Source: Mariprofundaceae bacterium (GTDB taxonomy: Bacteria; Pseudomonadota; Zetaproteobacteria; Mariprofundales; Mariprofundaceae). From it: 11,175 nt of DNA. Numbering within the stretch: position 1 is the stretch's first letter; each line of letters starts with the position of its first letter. Under the pieces are notes generated by a model, which was not told the origin of the DNA, did no database searches, and saw only the letters and a program-made list of their open reading frames with translations. The position numbers were made by a program, and so were the translations under genes. The stretch lies in the NCBI GenBank assembly GCA_015488125.1, contig WFOJ01000230.1, forward strand, positions 1 through 11,175. Direction: 5' to 3'. Shown here in pieces: positions 5,933-11,175 of this stretch.

Positions 5933-8158
5933 ATGGATTATTCCCAACTTTCCATGCATGAGCTGTTCCGAATGGAAGCAGAGAGCAGCCTCTCCGTGCT
6001 TGCCGATGGCGTATTGCGGCTGAAGGAACAGCCTGACGACGCGGAAACACTCCAGGCCATGATGCGTGCCGCACATTCCCTCAAGGGAGCGGCACGAGTG
6101 ATTCAGTTAAACGATGCCGTATCGCTGGCGCATCACATGGAAGATGCAATGGTCGCCATGCAGCAAGGGCGCAGCCATTGGCATGATGGTTGTGTTGCCC
6201 CCATGCTTAGAGCGATTGATACCTTACAAGCATTTGCTGACCAGAAAACCGTTGATGCATCAGAACTGACGACCCTGAACGCCAGTCTGACAGCGATGCT
6301 ACAGCCTCCTGAGACAACGACGGAAACGAAGCCTGGCGATACAACAGCAACAGGCGAGGCAGCATCGCCGGCGAATGCAGAAACAAGTGGGACAACCCCT
6401 GCCAACACCGCCAACACAACAACGCATGTGCGCATCAGCCCGCAGCATATCGAACGCATGCTTGGCCTGGCTATTGAAATTCAGGCGGAATGGCAGTGGC
6501 TCATGCCGCTGAGTCACAGCTTGCAGCATCTTAAATCCCATGCCAGGGAATGCATGAAGTTGTTACGCCAACTGGAACCATCGGTGTTCGATAGCGCAAC
6601 AACAGGCGATAACGCATGTGCCGCAGCATTGCGTCGCAGCCAACATTATGTGCTGGAAATCAGCGAACAGATTCAGGAAGGACTGACGCGTCTGGAGCAA
6701 TACGAGCGCAGCGTCTTTCGTCAATCGCGACAATTACAGGAATTAAGCGTGGATTGTCGTATGCAACCCTTTGCCCACGGTATCCAGGGCTTCAAACGCA
6801 TGGTGCATGATCTGGGTGTTGAATTGGGCAAGCAGGTTCGCCTGCATATTGAAGGTGAAAATACCTTGGTTGATCGGGATATTCTCGAAAAAATCAAGGC
6901 ACCCTTGCAGCATCTGTTGCGCAATGCTGTTGATCACGGCATTGGTGATACCAGTACGCGCCTGGCGGCTGGCAAACCTGCTGAGGGTCATGTGTATCTT
7001 CGCGCCATGCACCAGTCAGGCATGCTCAAGATTATTGTTGAAGACGATGGCGCAGGTATTGATCTGGAATTGCTTCGCCGCTGCATTGTGCAACGCGGAC
7101 ATGCATCCGCCGAAATGGTTGAACGCATGGAGCAAGCCGAGCTGTTGGCATTTTTGTTCTTGCCGGGCTTTAGTATGCGTGAAACCGTCAGTGAAATTTC
7201 AGGTCGCGGCGTTGGCCTTGACGTCGTGGAAATGACGGTGCGCGATGTTCAGGGTGTGATGCACGTAGAAACGGAGGCAGGCAAGGGAACGCGCTTTGAA
7301 CTGCATTTGCCGATTTCACTGGCTGTAACCCGAGCCTTGCAGATCAGCATTGCCGGACAGGCCTGGGCCGTGCCACTGGCACGATTGCAGCACATGACCT
7401 TGCTGTATGAGGCGGATATTCAGTATGCTGAAGGTCAACCGTTTTTTTATCTGAATGAGCAACGCATCGAGCTGGTGCAGGCAGCAGCACTGTTTAATCA
7501 CTCATCCTCCGAAATCCCCACGTTCCCCTGGCATGTGCTGGTGCTTGGCCAGCCACCACACAGCCTGGGCCTGGTGGTTGATATGGTCGTTGGTATCCAT
7601 GATTTGGTGGAAAAACCCCTGCCGGAGATATTGGGCAAGGTGCAGGATATCACCTCCTGCGCGCTGATGCCCGATGGCAAGCTGATCTATATGATGGATA
7701 CGCATGATATGTTGCGCAGTATGGCCCGCTTTCTCGCTTCCAGACGCAAGCACAAGAGAGAAGAACAACATGCCGAGACCGCCATACGCGGGCGTATTCT
7801 GGTTGTTGACGATTCCATCACCGTACGCGAAACAGAACGCAATATGCTGATCGCTGAAGGTTATGCCGTGGATGTCGCAGTGGATGGACTGGATGCCTGG
7901 AATATGCTCAATGCCAATGATTATGATTTGCTGATCAGTGACGTTGACATGCCACATATGGATGGCATTACGCTGATTCAGCGTATGCGGCAGGATTCAC
8001 GCTTTGGCATCATGCCTGTCATTATCGTTTCCTATAAGGAAAACGAACACGATCGCATGCGTGGGTTGGAAGCGGGAGCCGATGCCTACCTGGCCAAAAG
8101 TAGTTTTGATGACCAGTCCATGCTACAAAAAGTTCATGAACTGCTGGGAGAAGCATGA
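5933..8158 (+). CDS. wspE: Hybrid chemotaxis histidine kinase CheA-REC (WspE)
   Basis: This 741-residue cytoplasmic kinase has the full WspE layout. An Hpt domain carries AAHSLKG with phospho-acceptor His48. A Thr/Ala-rich linker covers about 118-162, followed by a dimerisation region. The HATPase has its N box at HLLRNAVDHG (Asn331), G1 at DDGAG (371-375), G2 at GRGVG (424-428) and GKGT (450-453). A CheW-like regulatory domain spans about 465-600. A C-terminal receiver has Asp626/Asp627 (VVDDS) and phospho-acceptor Asp670 in ISDVDMP; a conserved Lys follows in AYLAKSS. The start LFRMEAE resembles Pseudomonas WspE. All catalytic residues that I can check are present, so it should be active. 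In known Wsp systems it phosphorylates WspR and WspF; here no WspR lies nearby, so its own receiver and WspF are the only visible acceptors. It starts 33 bases after wspD, with a weak ribosome-binding site. Confidence 0.92.
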   Translation: MDYSQLSMHELFRMEAESSLSVLADGVLRLKEQPDDAETLQAMMRAAHSLKGAARVIQLNDAVSLAHHMEDAMVAMQQGRSHWHDGCVAPMLRAIDTLQAFADQKTVDASELTTLNASLTAMLQPPETTTETKPGDTTATGEAASPANAETSGTTPANTANTTTHVRISPQHIERMLGLAIEIQAEWQWLMPLSHSLQHLKSHARECMKLLRQLEPSVFDSATTGDNACAAALRRSQHYVLEISEQIQEGLTRLEQYERSVFRQSRQLQELSVDCRMQPFAHGIQGFKRMVHDLGVELGKQVRLHIEGENTLVDRDILEKIKAPLQHLLRNAVDHGIGDTSTRLAAGKPAEGHVYLRAMHQSGMLKIIVEDDGAGIDLELLRRCIVQRGHASAEMVERMEQAELLAFLFLPGFSMRETVSEISGRGVGLDVVEMTVRDVQGVMHVETEAGKGTRFELHLPISLAVTRALQISIAGQAWAVPLARLQHMTLLYEADIQYAEGQPFFYLNEQRIELVQAAALFNHSSSEIPTFPWHVLVLGQPPHSLGLVVDMVVGIHDLVEKPLPEILGKVQDITSCALMPDGKLIYMMDTHDMLRSMARFLASRRKHKREEQHAETAIRGRILVVDDSITVRETERNMLIAEGYAVDVAVDGLDAWNMLNANDYDLLISDVDMPHMDGITLIQRMRQDSRFGIMPVIIVSYKENEHDRMRGLEAGADAYLAKSSFDDQSMLQKVHELLGEA

Positions 8159-9201
8159 TGGGCTTACGCATCGCACTGGCTTGTGCAAGCCCGTCGGATC
8201 TGCGCTTGTTGCAGCGTATTATTGATGGCAAACAGGGCAATGAGATTATCTGGCAAACAGATAATGGTCTGGATGTATTGCAAATGGCGCGGCTGGATCC
8301 CCCTGAATTGCTTATTATGGATCTTGCCCTGCCCTTGCTGGACAGCGTTCAAACCACCCGGCGGATGATGGCCGAATTTCCCTGTGCGATTCTGATTGTC
8401 AGCCCTTCACTGGGTCACCAGACGCAGGCGCTGGCGTTTGATGTGCTCGATGCCGGCGCACTTGATGTCTTGCGGCATCCGCTTAAAGGCCCTGATTGCG
8501 ACCGCATTCTGCTGGAGAAAATTGCCAGTCTGGATAGTTTTATTCACCGTACGCAAAAACGACAGGCCGGGAATACAGAGCATCAGCATCATGCCTCTAC
8601 CGTTACCCATAATCATGGCAATCAGGAATCACGTGGCCTGCTGGCAATAGCTGCCTCCACAGGAGGGCCGGCTGCCCTGGTGCAGGTGCTTAAAGGACTG
8701 GGCCGAAATATTCCCTGGCCTGTAGTGGTGGTGCAACATGTGGATCGCCGGTTTTCTCAGGGGTTGGCGCAATGGCTTGGACAGCAAATTCCACAACCTG
8801 TGCAGGTGGCCATGGAGCACACCATGCTGCAATCAGGCAATGTCTATCTTGCTCCCAGCCAGACCCATCTGGTGATCACCGAGAGTCAGACGCTGGGGTA
8901 TCTGCCCTACAACGAACAACATCACCATGTTTGCCCTTCGGCAGATATGTTTTTTCACAGTCTGGTTGCGCATTGGCATGGCAAGGCCATTGGCGTATTG
9001 CTCACGGGCATGGGCCGCGATGGCGCTGAAGGCCTTAAAGCCATGCGTGATCACGGCTGGCATACCATTGCCCAGGATGAAAAAACATCGAGAGTATATG
9101 GTATGCCCAAGGCTGCGGTGCAGCTGAACGCCGCTGTTGACGTGTTGGCGCTGCCACAAATTCCGCTGAACCTGCGTCGTCATCTGGGGATTCGTCTCTG
9201 A
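8155..9201 (+). CDS. wspF: CheB-type chemoreceptor methylesterase with degenerate receiver (WspF)
   Basis: This 348-residue protein has an N-terminal receiver-like domain (about 4-115), a His-containing linker (about 135-160) and a C-terminal CheB esterase domain. The esterase triad is intact: Ser168 in AASTGG, His195 in VVVQH and Asp289 in GMGRDGAEG. It should hydrolyse glutamyl methyl esters on the receptor and so oppose WspC. In the receiver, phospho-acceptor Asp56 (LIMDLALP) is kept. The acidic pair expected near residues 10-11 reads Cys-Ala, and the conserved Lys before Pro is His108 (LRHP). Ordinary Mg-dependent phosphorylation is therefore doubtful. The gene starts inside wspE: ATG 8155 overlaps by ATGA, and an adjacent ATG at 8158, seven bases after GGGAG (8146-8150), is equally possible. 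In Pseudomonas, loss of wspF locks the system on. This is the last wsp gene in the window. Confidence 0.9.
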   Translation: MMGLRIALACASPSDLRLLQRIIDGKQGNEIIWQTDNGLDVLQMARLDPPELLIMDLALPLLDSVQTTRRMMAEFPCAILIVSPSLGHQTQALAFDVLDAGALDVLRHPLKGPDCDRILLEKIASLDSFIHRTQKRQAGNTEHQHHASTVTHNHGNQESRGLLAIAASTGGPAALVQVLKGLGRNIPWPVVVVQHVDRRFSQGLAQWLGQQIPQPVQVAMEHTMLQSGNVYLAPSQTHLVITESQTLGYLPYNEQHHHVCPSADMFFHSLVAHWHGKAIGVLLTGMGRDGAEGLKAMRDHGWHTIAQDEKTSRVYGMPKAAVQLNAAVDVLALPQIPLNLRRHLGIRL

Positions 9202-9252
9202 CGGACGGTGCAGCAATGCTTCCCACTGATTTTCACATCTTATCGGGCAGAT

Positions 9253-9279
9253 TTGCCTTACGCCCGGCAGCCTCCTAGC
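9253..9279 (+). repeat. Right copy of gapped direct repeat flanking the wsp operon
   Basis: TTGCCTT (9253-9259), 12 bases, then CTCCTAGC (9272-9279) lies between wspF and trmB. It matches the two blocks at 1567-1592 upstream of wspA in order, orientation and, within one base, spacing. The bases between the blocks are only partly alike. Confidence 0.3.
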
Positions 9280-9287
9280 GTTTGCCC

Positions 9288-9989
9288 ATGCGACTGACAC
9301 GAAGTTTCCGGGATCAATATGTGCAGCATGAGATGCGCACCCATGGCCGAAAAAACGGTTTTGTAACCAAAGGGCAGGAGCAGCGCTTGCGGCGCTGGCT
9401 GCCGGAAATCGGACTGAAACCGGATGTGCCGCTGGCCGATTGTGGTTTTGATATGCATGCTCCTGTAGTCATGGAAATTGGTTTTGGCAACGGTGATTTT
9501 TTGACGGAACTGGCGCGCCGCCATCCTCAATGGCAGCTATTGGGCGTTGAAATCTATCTGCCCGGCGTGGCCAAATGCGTAGGACGACTGGAAGATGCAG
9601 GCGTGATTGAACGCTGCCGTATTTCCCAGCAACCGGCGCAGCTTGTGCTCGAACGTCAGATTGATGAAGGTCAGCTTGATGGCGTGTATATCAATCACCC
9701 TGATCCCTGGCCGAAAAAGAAACATCACAAGCGCCGATTGATTCAAAAAGACTTTGCGGCTCTGCTCTGCTCACGCATCAAATCCGGTGGTTTTCTCCGT
9801 CTGGCCAGCGACAAACCGGATCTGGCCATATGGATGCGGGATATTCTTGATCAAACACCGGGATTGCAAAACGCAGGCGGGCCAGATGGCTTTGTGCCGC
9901 GTGAAACTGATCGTATTTACACCAAATTTGAACAACGCGGTCTTCGTCAGGGGCGGGAAAGCCAGTTCCTGCATTATCAACGCCTGTGA
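9288..9989 (+). CDS. trmB: tRNA (guanine-N7-)-methyltransferase TrmB
   Basis: TrmB makes 7-methylguanosine at position 46 of the tRNA variable loop, using SAM. From ATG 9288 the protein has 233 residues, normal for the family. The hallmark features are all present: RSFRDQY and TKGQEQRL near the N-terminus, SAM motif I MEIGFGNGDFL (62-72), the catalytic/tRNA-binding HPDPWPKKKHHKRR with Asp139, and the C-terminal TKFEQRG (T212-G218). A TTG two codons upstream (9282) is an alternative start. No convincing Shine-Dalgarno precedes either, so the exact start is open. It is separated from wspF by 86 bases without an obvious terminator and ends in a four-base overlap with gloB. It is a housekeeping enzyme with no expected role in the chemosensory system, and it occupies the place where wspR would normally lie. 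Confidence 0.94.
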   Translation: MRLTRSFRDQYVQHEMRTHGRKNGFVTKGQEQRLRRWLPEIGLKPDVPLADCGFDMHAPVVMEIGFGNGDFLTELARRHPQWQLLGVEIYLPGVAKCVGRLEDAGVIERCRISQQPAQLVLERQIDEGQLDGVYINHPDPWPKKKHHKRRLIQKDFAALLCSRIKSGGFLRLASDKPDLAIWMRDILDQTPGLQNAGGPDGFVPRETDRIYTKFEQRGLRQGRESQFLHYQRL

Positions 9990-10798
9990 AGCCGGTAGCT
10001 TACCAGCACCACGGTTTCACCCTGTGGCAGTTGCCGGTACTGCGCGACAATTACATTTATGTGCTCTTCCCTGAGGCGAGCCATACCGCCTGGGCGATTG
10101 ATCCGGCGCTGGCGCCCGCTGTACGCCGCCATTGCCAGCAGCATCAGCGCCCACTTGCCCACATCTGGAACACGCATCACCATTGGGACCATACCGATGG
10201 CAACTCTCAGCTTGCGGAATATTACGGCTGCGAGGTATGGGCGGCAGCCAGCGATGCACAGCGCACACCGGCGGTGACGCAGTTATTGCAGGATGGCGAT
10301 CACCGGTGTATTGACGGGTTGAACATCGAAGTCCTGCATCTGCCGGGGCATACCGACGGACACCTGGCATTCTGCATCGGCCATGCCCTGTTTTGTGGCG
10401 ATGTGTTGTTTTCCGCCGGTTGTGGCCGTATTTTTGAAGGGACGCATGCGCAAATGCTGCATTCGCTTGCTCGCCTTCATGCCCTGGATGATGCTTTTAG
10501 CGTGTATTGTGCGCACGAATACACTGAAATGAACCTGATCTTTGCCCTGAAAGTCGCTGATACGCTGAATGATGAAACCTGGCGCCAGGCGTGCCGGCAA
10601 CGTTGGCACCAGGTGCAACAATTGCGCGCCGATAAAAAACCTTCGGTACCATCAACGCTGGCGGAAGAAAAGCGAAGCAACCCCTTTTTACAGGTCTGGC
10701 GCGAAGATTTTCAGCGCAGCTATGCGCAGGCTCATGGCTGTGCCTGCGACGCACTAGCTGTTTTCACCCATTTGCGCGAGTGGCGTAACCGTGGTTGA
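9986..10798 (+). CDS. gloB: Hydroxyacylglutathione hydrolase (glyoxalase II)
   Basis: Glyoxalase II hydrolyses S-D-lactoylglutathione to D-lactate and glutathione, completing methylglyoxal detoxification in the cytoplasm. The 270-residue protein has the metallo-beta-lactamase fold with all metal ligands in place: the THxHxDH motif reads THHHWDH (His64, His66, Asp68, His69), plus His122 in LPGHTDGH, bridging Asp139 in FCGDVLF and His177 in CAHEYT. The family motifs GCGRIFEG and, in the C-terminal substrate domain, PSTLAEEKRSNPFLQVW separate it from generic lactamase-fold hydrolases. The only sensible start is GTG 9986, which overlaps the trmB stop as GTGA; DNYIYVL follows at the expected distance. 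The C-terminus overlaps the ispE start by eight bases. Presence of gloB implies a glutathione-using organism. Confidence 0.94.
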   Translation: MKPVAYQHHGFTLWQLPVLRDNYIYVLFPEASHTAWAIDPALAPAVRRHCQQHQRPLAHIWNTHHHWDHTDGNSQLAEYYGCEVWAAASDAQRTPAVTQLLQDGDHRCIDGLNIEVLHLPGHTDGHLAFCIGHALFCGDVLFSAGCGRIFEGTHAQMLHSLARLHALDDAFSVYCAHEYTEMNLIFALKVADTLNDETWRQACRQRWHQVQQLRADKKPSVPSTLAEEKRSNPFLQVWREDFQRSYAQAHGCACDALAVFTHLREWRNRG

Positions 10799-11175
10799 AC
10801 TACCTGCACCTGCCAAGGTTAATCTTCACCTGCATGTCACCGGTCTGCGCGAAGATGGTCGCCATACACTGGATACCAGTTTCGCCTTCGTTGATCTTTG
10901 CGATACCCTGCACTTCCGGGCAGCCAGTGAGCTGCAGGTAAGCTGTAGCGATCCGGCACTAAATGGCGAAGCTAATCTTGTCTATCAGCTATTGCAGGCG
11001 CTGCGGCAGCAAGCGGGGATTCGCCAGGGTGTGCATGTGCATATCGACAAACGCATCCCGGAGCAGGCAGGCCTGGGCGGTGGTTCTTCGGATGCTGCCA
11101 CTGCCCTGCTGGCAGCCTGTCAGCTGTGGCAACTTGCCTGGTCGCGGCAGCAGTTAATGACGCTGGCCGCCGCTT
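10791..11175 (+). CDS. ispE: 4-diphosphocytidyl-2-C-methyl-D-erythritol kinase, N-terminal part (3' end outside window)
   Basis: IspE phosphorylates CDP-methylerythritol at the 2-hydroxyl in the MEP pathway to isoprenoid precursors. About 128 codons are visible before the window ends. The N-terminal PAPAKVNLHLHVTGLREDG carries the conserved Lys9 and Asn11. The GHMP-kinase ATP loop is present as GLGGGSSDAA (94-103), preceded by IDKRIPEQA. The start is GTG 10791; the frame is closed upstream by TAG at 10755-10757, and no ATG lies between. It overlaps gloB by eight bases in a different frame. This is the right length so far for a normal enzyme, with no sign of damage. Use of the MEP route fits a bacterium of the proteobacterial type. 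Confidence 0.93.
   Translation, partial: MVELPAPAKVNLHLHVTGLREDGRHTLDTSFAFVDLCDTLHFRAASELQVSCSDPALNGEANLVYQLLQALRQQAGIRQGVHVHIDKRIPEQAGLGGGSSDAATALLAACQLWQLAWSRQQLMTLAAA

Noticed and set aside
9244..9266. Inverted repeat CGGGC/GCCCG after wspF as a possible terminator.
   Set aside because: The stem is only five pairs with a 13-base loop, and no T-run follows it.

Overview
The window reads as a Gram-negative proteobacterial chromosome segment. It has an LPS-heptose kinase, a chemoreceptor with a periplasmic sensor, glyoxalase II, and the MEP-pathway gene ispE. Genus cannot be fixed from the sequence alone; a gamma-, zeta- or acidithiobacillia-like proteobacterium would fit. All genes lie on the + strand, are packed tightly and usually overlap by a few bases. 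No RNA genes, insertion sequences, CRISPR arrays or gene-free stretches over 300 bases were found.

Left edge (1-1531): the C-terminal part of a class I SAM methyltransferase is coupled by an ATGA overlap to a stand-alone PfkB-type kinase resembling the kinase half of HldE (HldA/RfaE1). This suggests a cell-surface glycan / LPS-core neighbourhood.

Centre (1627-9201): a complete six-gene alternative chemosensory operon of the Wsp type in canonical order. It encodes WspA (chemoreceptor), WspB (CheW), WspC (CheR methyltransferase with TPR), WspD (second CheW, with a Cys-rich N-terminus), WspE (hybrid CheA with its own receiver) and WspF (CheB methylesterase). In pseudomonads such an operon senses surface contact, and WspE phosphorylates the diguanylate cyclase WspR to raise c-di-GMP. 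WspC adds and WspF removes receptor methyl groups. The usual seventh gene, wspR, is absent: wspF is followed directly by housekeeping genes, and no GGDEF protein is encoded anywhere in the window. The WspF receiver domain also lacks the acidic pair and conserved lysine expected for normal phosphorylation, although its esterase triad is intact. The WspA periplasmic sensor is long and resembles an HBM (helical bimodular) domain. Together these suggest a Wsp variant with altered input, adaptation control and output wiring.

Right edge (9288-11175): trmB (tRNA m7G46 methyltransferase), gloB (glyoxalase II) and the start of ispE overlap one another and use GTG for two of the three starts. They look like an ordinary housekeeping cluster.

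The two non-coding gaps bracketing the wsp operon (1532-1626 and 9202-9287) share a gapped direct match, TTGCCTT-N11/12-CTCCTAGC. It could be a shared regulatory element or a relic of operon insertion.
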